From assembly GCA_030432255.1 (NCBI GenBank), contig JAUIHS010000016.1, positions 43,677 through 107,676 of the forward strand: DNA of 64,000 nucleotides, in the 5' to 3' direction. Positions 54,599 through 63,654 of this stretch are shown piece by piece. A model generated the notes under the pieces. It was not told where the DNA came from, did not search any database, and saw only the letters and a list, made by a program, of their open reading frames with translations. The position numbers were made by a program, and so were the translations under genes. How positions within the stretch are numbered: position 1 is the first letter of the stretch; each line of letters starts with the position of its first letter. This DNA is from Phycisphaerae bacterium (GTDB lineage Bacteria; Planctomycetota; Phycisphaerae; Phycisphaerales; UBA1924).

Positions 54599-55326
54599 CA
54601 GGAACTCCCGGCACGCATGCGGTCAAGTCCCTCGGGGAAGGGATAGCTCGGGAAGACGCCCACGTGACCGACACCCCACATCTGCGGCGCCGGATAGACG
54701 TCGCCGCGGAAACCCGCCTCGTACATCGTCCGCAGCACCGCTTCGAACGACGGTTCGCGGCCATCTCCATCGGAGATCACAAGCCGATTGGAGCGTGCAC
54801 CGAGGAAGGAGACACTGGCGACCGGTTGGCGTTCACGTCGTCCGGCGAGCATCTTGTTGATGGTTGTGAAGCCGCGGGAGAGGTCATTCAGGGTGAAGTG
54901 TTCCTGTCCCTTGGGCTTGAGGATGGCCAGGATGAGCAGGCTGTCGAGATCGTACTTGAGGATGTAGGGTTCCTTGTCGTTGGCGGCGTGCACCGTCACC
55001 GATTCGGAGAACATCTTCGCGAAGGACGTGACTCCCTTGGCCGTCCACTGGCTGGAGGGTGTGAGGTCAACGAGTTGGGCGATGATGCCGTGTGAGTTGT
55101 CCTCGTCATTGACACCACAGATGACCGCGCGGTACCGGTTGGAGAGCAGATCGGGGAGCATCTGCTGGCCCCAGAGCACACGAACCCGTCCGGCCTTGTC
55201 GACGGTGGTCGGTGCTTCCGGCAGCAGGGTGACGTGGTCACCCAGCACGGCGGACGACATCAGTTCATCGCCTTCGTCGTCATAGAGTCGAATGGCGGTC
55301 TGCTCGGAATCGGCGGTGCTGGACAT
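54598..55326 (-). CDS. Unknown 242-residue protein, coupled to the DinB-fold gene
   Basis: I do not recognise the family. The protein is cytoplasmic by composition, without membrane segments. It has mixed alpha/beta pattern with repeated short strands (VTLLPEAPTTVD, AVICGVND, VSFLGARSNRLVISD) and Gly/Tyr-rich ends (YPAPQMWGVGHVG). The ATG at 55326 has GGAG about eight bases upstream. It is cotranscribed with the DinB-fold gene. Confidence 0.6.
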   Translation of the reverse strand: MSSTADSEQTAIRLYDDEGDELMSSAVLGDHVTLLPEAPTTVDKAGRVRVLWGQQMLPDLLSNRYRAVICGVNDEDNSHGIIAQLVDLTPSSQWTAKGVTSFAKMFSESVTVHAANDKEPYILKYDLDSLLILAILKPKGQEHFTLNDLSRGFTTINKMLAGRRERQPVASVSFLGARSNRLVISDGDGREPSFEAVLRTMYEAGFRGDVYPAPQMWGVGHVGVFPSYPFPEGLDRMRAGSS

Positions 55327-55459
55327 ATGAGGCTCCGTATCCGGTTGAAGGATCACTGTGAGTTGGCGCCATCATAGCACGGCAATCAGGCGCTCGGTGC
55401 CTGTCAGCCGGTACCTGCCCAGTCCGCTCTGTCGCCCTTCGGCGGGGATCAGGACCTGA

Positions 55460-56008
55460 TCACTGATCCGTACCGCCTCCGTCGGGGAAGTTCGGGAAGA
55501 CCTCGTCGATGAAGCCGTTCGTGACCGCGAGGACCGCCTGCTGCTTCTCGTTCGGCAGGTAATAGCTGAACGTGTTGGCACGGGAGAACGTTCCGGGACG
55601 GGCGAAGAAGGTTACGGTCGTGAGGGGCACATCAAAGACAGGGCCCGCGTTGTCGTCTATGTCAAAGGCACCGGCCTTGTAGAGGGCGGTGGTCAGTTCA
55701 CGCACCTCCGAGGGCGTGACGTACGTGAATGCCGCCGAACCGTCTTCGTTCAACGTGCCCTGTTCAGCGATCGAGCAAAGGCCGCTGTTGTAGACCGTGA
55801 AGCGGAAGTGGATCGGTCCGATCAGGGAGTAGCCCGACACGTCGTGAATCAGTACCGGTTCCTGGGTCACGTCCCCGGCGACCGGGAAGGCAATGACCTC
55901 ATCGGGTGCCGCGGCGACCGGGCGATCCGTTGTCCCGACTCCGATGCCGATGCCTACACCGACGCCAACCCCGAGGATGCCAAATGCTGTTGTCTTTCGT
56001 GTGTCCAT
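55460..56008 (-). CDS. Small secreted protein
   Basis: A 182-residue protein with an N-terminal hydrophobic segment of repeated Val/Gly/Ile (ILGVGVGVGIGIGVG), probably a signal peptide, and then a beta-rich domain with two cysteine-poor strands (VYNSGLCSIAEQGTLNEDG, VTFFARPGTF). No domain recognised. The ATG has GGAG upstream. Confidence 0.55.
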   Translation of the reverse strand: MDTRKTTAFGILGVGVGVGIGIGVGTTDRPVAAAPDEVIAFPVAGDVTQEPVLIHDVSGYSLIGPIHFRFTVYNSGLCSIAEQGTLNEDGSAAFTYVTPSEVRELTTALYKAGAFDIDDNAGPVFDVPLTTVTFFARPGTFSRANTFSYYLPNEKQQAVLAVTNGFIDEVFPNFPDGGGTDQ

Positions 56009-56278
56009 GTGTCTGCTCCATTCCCCACGAGATACGAGGAAGTCCAGTCACGCGCACGCAGTGACGCACGAATGAACCATTCTCGCCGAATCATGAGCAC
56101 GAAGAAAGAAAAAAAGTTGCCTGGGGCCGAGCAAACGTCGCAGACATCAGCGCCGGGAGACACGTTTTTCTGAATTCAACTGCAAGATCCCGCGGCTGTG
56201 CGCAGAGGAGGCGTATCCAGCGGCCATTGGACGGCCGCACTCTTCATTCTCAACTTCTTCAACACAAGGAACATACCC

Positions 56279-57094
56279 ATGAAGATGTTTGACATGCGCC
56301 GGAGTCACTCCGGCATTGCACTGCTGCTCGCCTCCGGCGCTCTCACCGGTATGGTGCCGGCAACCGTCAGTGCGGACTGTCAGTCCGACTATGACAACTG
56401 CGAGCGCACCTGTACGGACGTCAATGACTGTCCGGGCGGCTGCCTCGGATGCGCCCTCGGCTGCATCGTCGCCAAGGTGATCTGCGAATGGGATGCGCCT
56501 GTCGCCGGCAACGGTTCGTTCGCCGCATTCGATCCCGCCGGTGGTCACCAGGGCGCCGGTCCGATCCAGACGTTCATCCCCGGCGAAACGCTTGTCCTGA
56601 GTGCAGGCCTCTATCGCATCAGCCATCCGGCCTTCGAGTACGACGGCTCCATCCCCTTCGTCGATCCGGCCGACGCCGGCGTCGAGGAAGTCTGGGCCAT
56701 GTACAAGGTTCGCGGCGGCACCGCTTCGGAGGAGATCTGGCATCCGGTTGCGGGCGTGATCCCACCGGTGCCGGGTCAGGCCCCCACCGCCCAGGCGATT
56801 CTGCCGACTGACCAGGGAACGACCGCGCCGTACGGCTATTCGGTGAAGTTCTACTTCCAGATGTCGGATGGTTCGCTCCGCGTGGCCGACACGATTGTCC
56901 GACCGGCGTGCGTGGGTGACACGGACTTCGACGGTTTCATCGGCTTCGAAGACCTCAACACCGTGCTCAGCCAGTACGGAAGCGTCAACAACGGACCGCA
57001 GCAGTACCTTGCCGGCGACGTAACGCGCGACCAGGTCGTGGATTTCGAGGACCTGAACCTCGTGCTGGCGCTGTGGGGCAGCGAGTGCGAGTAA
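56279..57094 (+). CDS. Secreted Cys-rich protein with dockerin tail
   Basis: A 271-residue protein. Residues 1-32 are a signal peptide. A Cys-rich block follows (YDNCERTC, CPGGCLGCALGC) with about nine cysteines in 40 residues, probably disulfide-bonded. The middle is beta-rich, and the last 60 residues form two dockerin loops (GDTDFDGFIGFEDLN, GDVTRDQVVDFEDLN). Extracellular, function unknown. The ATG at 56279 has AAGGA upstream. Confidence 0.7.
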   Translation: MKMFDMRRSHSGIALLLASGALTGMVPATVSADCQSDYDNCERTCTDVNDCPGGCLGCALGCIVAKVICEWDAPVAGNGSFAAFDPAGGHQGAGPIQTFIPGETLVLSAGLYRISHPAFEYDGSIPFVDPADAGVEEVWAMYKVRGGTASEEIWHPVAGVIPPVPGQAPTAQAILPTDQGTTAPYGYSVKFYFQMSDGSLRVADTIVRPACVGDTDFDGFIGFEDLNTVLSQYGSVNNGPQQYLAGDVTRDQVVDFEDLNLVLALWGSECE

Positions 57095-57128
57095 GCCCGA
57101 TCAACCTCAACTGACTGGCTGCAACTGG

Positions 57129-57161
57129 ACACCGGCCGCTCGTTCAACGCGCGGCCGGTGT
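57129..57161. terminator. Bidirectional hairpin between two convergent genes
   Basis: A perfect 11-bp GC-rich stem (57129-57139 with 57151-57161) and an 11-base loop, without a T run on either side. It can stop both genes, possibly with Rho. Confidence 0.6.
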
Positions 57162-57168
57162 CGCGCGC

Positions 57169-58752
57169 TCACTCACTTCCGAAGGGTACCTCGCTGACCA
57201 GGGGACGCCCTGTCATGTCGCGGACGACAAGGTAGACGGCGCCGTCGACTTCTCTGAGTCCGAGTCCGCCCGGTCCATCATCGAACGATCGCACCGCGTT
57301 CGTACTCGGGTTCGTGCGGGTACGCTCATGTGTCGCCGGGTCATCGAGGACGACCTGGATCGCCGAACGGACACTCCCCATGGAAGAGTAATCAACGTCA
57401 CTGCGAAAGTGTGCTTCCAAGTTGCTGGCGAGAGCTTCGGGGCGCTCGCCCAGCACCCAACTGAGCGAAATCGACTTGACATCGAACTTGGGCAGCGCGG
57501 TGTGCATGACTAGCCCGAACGTGGACGCCATGATGATCGGAATGATGCACATGGCGAGGAAACGCACATTCCCGACTTCGATCAGACGTCCCATGATGAA
57601 GACCACGAGCGTCAGGACGAGGAGCACAACGGCTCCCATGTTCAGAGAGAAGTGCAGGGCCGCTTCTCGACTGTGCACCTCATTGCGATAGGGCTGGAAT
57701 GGCGCGAGATGGAGTTCGGCATCGGTGGCCATCTGTGCAGGAGTCAGGCTTCCCCTGAGATGCGTGGCGTGTGGCGCATCACCCACGATCGATGCAAGTT
57801 GCTCATGCCCCACCACGATCTTCCGCCGTTGCCACACCGGGCGCTCGGACTCCGGATACGCCGTCTCACCACAACGCTCCAGCGTGAAGCCCGCCGCCTG
57901 CGCAGTGCCTTCGCCAAACACGAACAGTTCGATGTCGACCGCACCGGACTGGGTGCCCGTGAGACGGAGCGGATACATCGGCTTCTCGGTGGCGAACCGA
58001 AAGCCGAGCGGGTGAGGTGTCCGGACACCTGGATCCGATGCGTCCGTGCGCAGACGCGAGGCGACGAAACACCAGCCGTCACGCACGTACGCGGCAATGG
58101 TCGAAGCAGCGTCCGGCGCGACCGTGAACTCGTTTGCGTCGAGCCACGCCGCGAGGTCCGTGGCGGCATCGGGATCGATGGGGTCGGCGGAGATCACGAC
58201 GGTGTCGTAGTCACCCACGATGCGCTGGCTGTGGACGGTGACGGCCCCGGCGGCGACCCCTGCCGTCGCTCCGGCGCGCCCGAGTGACGGCAGCATGGCC
58301 GGGGCGAGGATGAGGATCAGGATGAGGGTCGCAGCGATCGTTCGGACCCATTTCGTCCGGCGTCCGAGGTACAGCACCACGACCAGTCCGGCGATGCAGA
58401 CCGGGATCCATGAAAACTTCATGACGTTGGTACGGATGTGCGGCTGAAAGACCGAGCGGCAGGATTGGAAGACTCCGGATGAAGCTGGAAAAACGTCCTC
58501 GGGGACTGATGGGAGGGGCACCACCCATGCGAAGGGCACCTCGGGTGCGTCGGCGGCTTCATCGGCTGGTGGTCCCGGCTGAAAGCGGGTTTCAATGACG
58601 AGGGTCTCAATGCCCTCATCGAAATGGATGATGGCCGACTGGTCCGGGATGGACACATCCGCGAGGCCGTAGTGGCGGAAGACCTTGCCGTCGGCGTGTG
58701 ATGGCGTGGCAGTGAGGAGAAGGCCCAGCAGTACGGCGATCATGCGGATCAT
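57169..58752 (-). CDS. DUF2330-like membrane protein
   Basis: A 527-residue protein. A signal peptide-like start (MIRMIAVLLGLLLTATPSHA) precedes DGKVFRHYG, and DVSIPDQSAIIHFDEGIET matches the start of DUF2330 proteins. Two helices lie at about residues 115-160 and two more near residues 385-445 (MGAVVLLVLTLVVFIMG, CIIPIIMASTFGLVM). The C-terminal 90 residues are extracytoplasmic. The family is common in myxobacteria and planctomycetes and has no known function. ATG 58752 is used as start. Confidence 0.7.
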   Translation of the reverse strand: MIRMIAVLLGLLLTATPSHADGKVFRHYGLADVSIPDQSAIIHFDEGIETLVIETRFQPGPPADEAADAPEVPFAWVVPLPSVPEDVFPASSGVFQSCRSVFQPHIRTNVMKFSWIPVCIAGLVVVLYLGRRTKWVRTIAATLILILILAPAMLPSLGRAGATAGVAAGAVTVHSQRIVGDYDTVVISADPIDPDAATDLAAWLDANEFTVAPDAASTIAAYVRDGWCFVASRLRTDASDPGVRTPHPLGFRFATEKPMYPLRLTGTQSGAVDIELFVFGEGTAQAAGFTLERCGETAYPESERPVWQRRKIVVGHEQLASIVGDAPHATHLRGSLTPAQMATDAELHLAPFQPYRNEVHSREAALHFSLNMGAVVLLVLTLVVFIMGRLIEVGNVRFLAMCIIPIIMASTFGLVMHTALPKFDVKSISLSWVLGERPEALASNLEAHFRSDVDYSSMGSVRSAIQVVLDDPATHERTRTNPSTNAVRSFDDGPGGLGLREVDGAVYLVVRDMTGRPLVSEVPFGSE

Positions 58753-58903
58753 CAGCACAGGATACGGGAGGCCACCTCGGCGAGTTCCACCCACCTCGGC
58801 ATGGGCTTTTGGTATCAATCAGATTACTCTCTGCCGGGCCGGTACGCAGTCGCCCGGTTTGCGCAGGAGTTCGGGATCCGGGGCGTGATCGGAGATTCCA
58901 GCC

Positions 58904-59557
58904 ATGCCGACTCAACACCTTGTCCGCCCCGGCGAGTGCATCTCAAGCATCGCCTCACAGTACGGGTTCTTTCCCGACACGATCTGGGATCACGCCGACA
59001 ACGCGACGCTGAAGAATGAGCGCGGCGATGGTGAGCGACTCGTATCGGGCGACATCGTGGTCGTCCCGGACAAGGTGAAGCGCGAGGAGACGGGCGCGAC
59101 CGGCGAGAAGCACCGCTTCCGTCGCAAGGGTGTGCCGTCTCGCCTGAGACTCCGGGTCCTGTACCTCGAGGAGCCGCGAGCGAGCGCACCATTCCGCGTT
59201 GAGATTCATGGCCGGACGGTCGAAGGCGAGACGGATGCGGACGGCTACCTGGAGTTTCCGATCCAGCCCTCCGACAAGCGCGCGCATCTGACCGTCGGTA
59301 ACGCGGATGATCAGGATGATGATGTCGTTCAGGAGTACGACCTTCAGCTCGGGCACCTGGAACCGATCGACACCCTTGCAGGTGTGCAGTCCCGTCTCTC
59401 CAATCTCGGATACCACTGCGACCGAGAACTGGGCGAGATGAATGATGAGACGCATGAGGCGATCCGCCTCTTCCAGGAGGCCAACGAACTTGAGACGATC
59501 GATGGTGAGATCAACGATGAGACGCGCGACGCCATCGCGGCGTTGCACGACGGCTGA
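58904..59557 (+). CDS. LysM and peptidoglycan-binding domain protein
   Basis: A 217-residue protein. Residues 1-55 form a LysM-like module (HLVRPGECISSIASQYGFFP). A middle beta domain (residues 70-150) contains LRLRVLYLEEPRASAPFRVE and GETDADGYLEFPI. The C terminus is a peptidoglycan-binding type 1 domain (LAGVQSRLSNLGYHCDRELG). This exact three-part order is known from accessory proteins next to contractile-injection or polymorphic-toxin genes in many Gram-negatives. It is followed 18 bases later by a large unknown gene, so the two are one unit. Confidence 0.8.
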   Translation: MPTQHLVRPGECISSIASQYGFFPDTIWDHADNATLKNERGDGERLVSGDIVVVPDKVKREETGATGEKHRFRRKGVPSRLRLRVLYLEEPRASAPFRVEIHGRTVEGETDADGYLEFPIQPSDKRAHLTVGNADDQDDDVVQEYDLQLGHLEPIDTLAGVQSRLSNLGYHCDRELGEMNDETHEAIRLFQEANELETIDGEINDETRDAIAALHDG

Positions 59558-59575
59558 TTAGGACGAGGCTGATCC

Positions 59576-62194
59576 ATGACCGTGCAGATCAAGTACCTGA
59601 ACTGGGATGGGTTCCATGCTCCGACCGGCGTATGCAATCAACGCCGCGACCCGGATGATCACATCCAGCGCGCACAACTGCACCTGACGCGGCTGGGCTT
59701 CTACCGGGGTCCGTGTGAAGGCGCAAACACGGCCGAGTTCAAGGACGCCCTCGAGCACTATCGCTACTACCCCAACAAACCCATCGTGGCCGCCAACACC
59801 AATCTGACCTATATCATCGGCCCCGCTCGCGGCAAGTCCCTTTCGTACCAGTACCAGTTCAAGGCAGCCGCGGACATTGATGATCAGCGCATCGCCAATG
59901 CTGACGTGCTCGATGAGCCGACGCGCAAAGCGCTCGACAAACTGGTGCCGTGGCCGAAACCCGTCAAGTCGCCCACAGGAGGTGCGACCTCGTCGAGCAC
60001 GCGGGTGAGCCGTACGCGGAGCGGCAACCCTCAGCTTGGGGGCACGCTGAATGCGGACCCACTGGCCGTTCGCATCATGGAGGTGCCCACAGACTTCGAC
60101 CTCTTTGATCGATACGCCTGCATCAAGATCAAGCTGTCGGGGTACGAGCGAATCAAGTCCATGCTGGTCCGCATCTACCGGAATACCGACCCCAACTCGG
60201 ACACCCCCCCACCGCCGAGCCAGATGGTGTACCAGGAGGTGTTGCTTGAGGATGACATCCGGGCACTTCCGGGATCCAAACCGAGCGGGTTTCCAAATCC
60301 GAAGCATAAGAAGGACGCCGCCGCGTTGATGCGCGCCAAGCACTGGGCTCCGGGCGACTACTTCAAGATGAAGGGCCACGGTCCTTATCGTGTGCGCATC
60401 TGGATCTCGACCAACGCGAATGCCTTCGACAAGTATCTCGAAGCCACCCGTCCGGCGCTGCTGGCTCAGATCGCCCAGCAACATTGGGAGTTCGATCGTG
60501 AGATGCAGACGAAGCGGCTTGCAATGCTGGATGAGGATGCGGCCGCCGCTGACCCGGAACTGAGCCGCGTGATCGTGCATGACCGGAGTCATGATGCCGA
60601 GGGATCGGATCCGATCTGGACGACCGAGGACAAGTCCGGCGTGAACATGATGGTTGCGCCATGTACCGAGCACAACGCGGCGTACATGGACCAGGCGGCG
60701 AGTCGCTACTTCAAGCCGCCCGCACCTTGGGGGGCCGCAGGAGTCACCGAGGATCTGCTGGCAGACCCGGCCGGCTTCTACATGAACTGGTGGAAGAAGC
60801 GCGAAGGCAATGTGAGCTTCGATGCAAAGTACATGCGCGAGACGCTGGACGAAGTGCTCCGTTACATCATGCGTCAGCGGCAGAGCCTGTGCTGTGGCCG
60901 CGACTCCCTGGCGCCGCAGTCGATCAAGGATGAAGCGCTCGAGACCCTTCAGGCCGCCGAGGATGAACTGGCGGGACTGAAGTTCTCAGGATATCCGTAC
61001 AAGGAGACGGTGGAGTTCTGTGCGGCGGTCGCGGCGATGACTGAATGGATCTTTCACAAGTGCCGGACGGGCCCCGAGCGAGCGCACCACCAGTTGCAGC
61101 ACAAGGACCCGTTCGGCAATGACTACCGCGGCTCAGACGTCGCACGGTCCCTGGGCCACGAGCGCAACATCGTAGCGCGGCGCACGCCTGATGAACCCGA
61201 CAGCTATGCCACCACGCTCGTCACGGACGCGGACGCCAATGGATGCAAGGCCATCTTCGATGGACTGGGCTCAGGCTATTCCGGGCGTCAGAACGAGCGG
61301 GTCCAGCGCGCGATCGCAAACAGCGACATCATCCTCATCCCGTCATACCGCCCGCTCGACGAGGAGTTCTTCACGATCACGAGGCAGGTCCCCGTCTTCC
61401 TTGTTGGACTGATCGACCTGCACTATCTGAATGCCGATGCGCACCGCTACACGCCGTGGCAGTTCTTCTTTCACGACCTGTTCCACACCGTGGCGCAGGA
61501 CGAACCGCCGCAGGGCGCCGAGCAGATGTGGCACTGGACAAAGCACCACGCGATCGAGGCGGCGCTCAGTCCACCGGCTGGCGCGCTTCGGGAATTCAAG
61601 TGTGCCAAGGGAGCGGGCTGGCAGGAGAATGGGGTCGCCGTTGATCTCCAGGGGCTGCAGGAGCACGGATTCCGCAACGACACCGAGCGCCGAAGTCTCT
61701 GCCAGGCGTGGCACGCCAACGCGATGCTGCTGCATGCCCGGCGCGATGCCTTCGCCGACTACGTGAAGTTCGGGGAAGCGGGCGTGGCAATTCACGAGTC
61801 ATTCCAGAAGGCGTACGACATCGTCCTCTTCTGTCTTCTGCACGAGCCCATCAAGACGGTCGACCCCAACACACCCGCGCCACGCAGCTTTCCCCCGTCG
61901 ATGCCGGATCCGGAAGACCTGATGAGACGGATCTCGGATCCGCAGATCATCAACCAGATCGATGACCGGGCACGCGACTACTGGTTCGGTCCCCCCTCGG
62001 AAGTCACAGACCAGGTCCTCGGGATGTTGCCGACGGCGCTGGATCAGATTCGCGGCGTGATCGCGTCAGGGAGCCTGACCACATCCCGTGAGATCCTGCA
62101 TGGGGCGGCTCCGGTCCCCGTGACGCCGAAGAAGGTATCCTTCGGACCGAATATTGCTGCTGAGCCGGCCGCGGTTGCGGAAGCGGACGAATAG
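59576..62194 (+). CDS. 872-residue protein of unknown family, possible effector
   Basis: Residues 25-65 again look like a peptidoglycan-binding repeat (IQRAQLHLTRLGFYRGPCEG). Residues 150-280 are beta-rich and Ig-like. The rest is mixed and I recognise no domain. Several His-rich motifs could hold metals: HDLFH at residues 633-637, and HWTKHH at 653-658. Cys residues are few but include CCGRDS. No signal peptide is seen, so export would need another route. It is paired with the LysM gene before it. An enzyme or effector that acts on the cell wall would fit, but nothing proves it. Confidence 0.7.
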   Translation: MTVQIKYLNWDGFHAPTGVCNQRRDPDDHIQRAQLHLTRLGFYRGPCEGANTAEFKDALEHYRYYPNKPIVAANTNLTYIIGPARGKSLSYQYQFKAAADIDDQRIANADVLDEPTRKALDKLVPWPKPVKSPTGGATSSSTRVSRTRSGNPQLGGTLNADPLAVRIMEVPTDFDLFDRYACIKIKLSGYERIKSMLVRIYRNTDPNSDTPPPPSQMVYQEVLLEDDIRALPGSKPSGFPNPKHKKDAAALMRAKHWAPGDYFKMKGHGPYRVRIWISTNANAFDKYLEATRPALLAQIAQQHWEFDREMQTKRLAMLDEDAAAADPELSRVIVHDRSHDAEGSDPIWTTEDKSGVNMMVAPCTEHNAAYMDQAASRYFKPPAPWGAAGVTEDLLADPAGFYMNWWKKREGNVSFDAKYMRETLDEVLRYIMRQRQSLCCGRDSLAPQSIKDEALETLQAAEDELAGLKFSGYPYKETVEFCAAVAAMTEWIFHKCRTGPERAHHQLQHKDPFGNDYRGSDVARSLGHERNIVARRTPDEPDSYATTLVTDADANGCKAIFDGLGSGYSGRQNERVQRAIANSDIILIPSYRPLDEEFFTITRQVPVFLVGLIDLHYLNADAHRYTPWQFFFHDLFHTVAQDEPPQGAEQMWHWTKHHAIEAALSPPAGALREFKCAKGAGWQENGVAVDLQGLQEHGFRNDTERRSLCQAWHANAMLLHARRDAFADYVKFGEAGVAIHESFQKAYDIVLFCLLHEPIKTVDPNTPAPRSFPPSMPDPEDLMRRISDPQIINQIDDRARDYWFGPPSEVTDQVLGMLPTALDQIRGVIASGSLTTSREILHGAAPVPVTPKKVSFGPNIAAEPAAVAEADE

Positions 62195-62263
62195 GTCTCC
62201 GTGTCACGCGGCCCGGTGCAACGGCATGCACCTGGGTGTCATGCACTTCACGGGAGGCCCGAG

Positions 62264-63151
62264 ATGGCGAACTGGAATCTGCGGATGGTACGAGTGGGCG
62301 TGACTGCTCTCTCACTGCTCTGCCTGGCTGGCTGCGATCAGGGCACTGCCCCTCCGGTCGAACCACCGAGTGCGGAGGCGCCGGTCACTGAGCCACTGAA
62401 CTTGGCGGACGCGGTGGTGATCGGCGCGAGCGTGTCCGCAGGATTCGAGACGTACGTGGATGAGCTTCCGCCTGAGGTTGCGGGGGCCGCGAATCTCGCG
62501 AAGGTCCTGGGCGCGATCACTGGCGGTGGGGATCCGGCCTCTGAAGCGAGCATCATGTTCTTCATGCGACCGGACTCGATTGCCGAGAGCCAGTTGGAGG
62601 CGGCGCTTGCTGCCGAGGCGGACATTGTCTTTGCGATTGACTACCTGTTCTGGCATGCGTACGGCGGTGGCCTGACTCCGGAGCGTCGCCTGGCGTTACT
62701 TGAGAAGGGTCTGGCTCGCCTGGATCGGCTGGGCGATACCCGGCCGGTGGTGATCGCGGATCTGCCGGACATGACCCATGCGGTGGAGGCGGGGATTCTG
62801 GGATCGTTCCAGGTCCCGTCCCTGGAGAGCCAGGCGGCCCTGAACGCTCGGTTGCGGGCGTGGGCCTCGACTCGGGAGCATGTGTTGGTGGTGCCCTTGC
62901 GTGACGTGGTTTCGACGGCGATGGCGTCGGGCACGGTTGAATTGGGTGGGCGGTCGTACAGCGGCGCGGCGGCGCGTGGTCTGTTGACTGCGAACGGGTT
63001 GCACGCGACGGTTTCGGGCCTGATTGCGATCAGCCTGGAGGCGTTGGACCGGCTTCGATCATCGGGTCTGATCGGCTCGTCATCGGTGTGGGAGCAGGAC
63101 CCCGGCGTGGTTCGTTCGGCGCTGGTGGAGCGATTGGGTGAGGAGGGGTGA
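62264..63151 (+). CDS. SGNH-like lipoprotein
   Basis: A 295-residue protein starting at ATG 62264 with GGGAGG upstream. ALSLLCLAGC is a lipoprotein signal. VVIGASVSAGFETYV matches the nucleophile block of SGNH hydrolases (Ser of GxS), and NGLHATVSGL near the end could provide the His; the Asp is unclear. Possibly an acyl esterase on the cell surface. It follows the 872-residue gene by 69 bases. Confidence 0.65.
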   Translation: MANWNLRMVRVGVTALSLLCLAGCDQGTAPPVEPPSAEAPVTEPLNLADAVVIGASVSAGFETYVDELPPEVAGAANLAKVLGAITGGGDPASEASIMFFMRPDSIAESQLEAALAAEADIVFAIDYLFWHAYGGGLTPERRLALLEKGLARLDRLGDTRPVVIADLPDMTHAVEAGILGSFQVPSLESQAALNARLRAWASTREHVLVVPLRDVVSTAMASGTVELGGRSYSGAAARGLLTANGLHATVSGLIAISLEALDRLRSSGLIGSSSVWEQDPGVVRSALVERLGEEG

Positions 63152-63160
63152 TTGGGGGTT

Positions 63161-63202
63161 GGTGGCTGGTGGCTGGTGGCTGGTGGCTGGTGGCTGGTGG
63201 CT
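63161..63202. repeat. GGTGGCT heptamer repeat, six copies
   Basis: Six tandem copies of GGTGGCT in noncoding sequence just after a lipoprotein gene. Confidence 0.9.
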
Positions 63203-63240
63203 GCAAGCTAAGAAGCCGTGCCACTGGAGCGCAATAGCCT

Positions 63241-63330
63241 CATCCCTAATCCCTCATCCCTCATCCCTCATCCCTCATCCCTAATCCCTAATCCCTAATC
63301 CCTAATCCCTAATCCCTAATCCCTAATCCC
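63241..63330. repeat. (C/A)ATCCCT heptamer repeat, 12 to 13 copies
   Basis: Ninety bases of CATCCCT and AATCCCT units; the AATCCCT copies are clustered at the right end. The complement reads TTAGGGA-like, similar in look to telomere repeats, but it is internal to the chromosome and lies before an rRNA terminator. Confidence 0.9.
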
Positions 63331-63331
63331 A

Positions 63332-63375
63332 AAACAACAATGAGCCTCCTCGAGGTTTCCCTTGAGGAGGCTCAT
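63332..63375 (-). terminator. Terminator of the rRNA operon
   Basis: A 16-bp stem (63340-63355 with 63360-63375) with a TTTC loop, and on the minus strand a T-rich tail (TTGTTGTTTT). Confidence 0.85.
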
Positions 63376-63378
63376 AAA

Positions 63379-63486
63379 AGCCGGCAACGACCTACTTTCC
63401 CGCAGAGCAGTATCATCGGCGGCCCGGGCTTAACTACTGAGTTCGGTATGGGATCAGGTGTGGCCCCGGACCCATGGTCACCGACA
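63379..63486 (-). rRNA. rrf: 5S ribosomal RNA
   Basis: About 107 nt. The ends GTCGGT (5') and GCCGGC (3') pair to form helix I, and the interior has the conserved CCGAACTC and GTAGTTAAGC segments. It follows the 23S gene and is followed by the terminator. Confidence 0.9.
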
Positions 63487-63654
63487 AGACCCGGTACCGC
63501 CTGTCGGCGGCGCCGGATGGATGTCATGGATACGGTGTGTCGCGTCAACCCAGACGAGCTTACGCTGTCCGGTGAGAAGTCATGATCGAAATGATGCTTG
63601 GACGCGACCGGATGGTGTCCGACATGGTTGTCGGGGGGCATCCGGTCAATGTGA
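63487..63654 (-). other. 23S-5S spacer
   Basis: Transcribed spacer of about 168 bases, no tRNA visible in it. Confidence 0.6.

Noticed and set aside
58904..62194. A complete type VI or contractile injection locus
   Set aside because: No sheath, baseplate, spike or ATPase gene is in the window; only accessory-like genes are seen.
63241..63330. Telomere
   Set aside because: The repeat resembles telomeric sequence in look only; it is internal, next to an rRNA operon, with genes on both sides.
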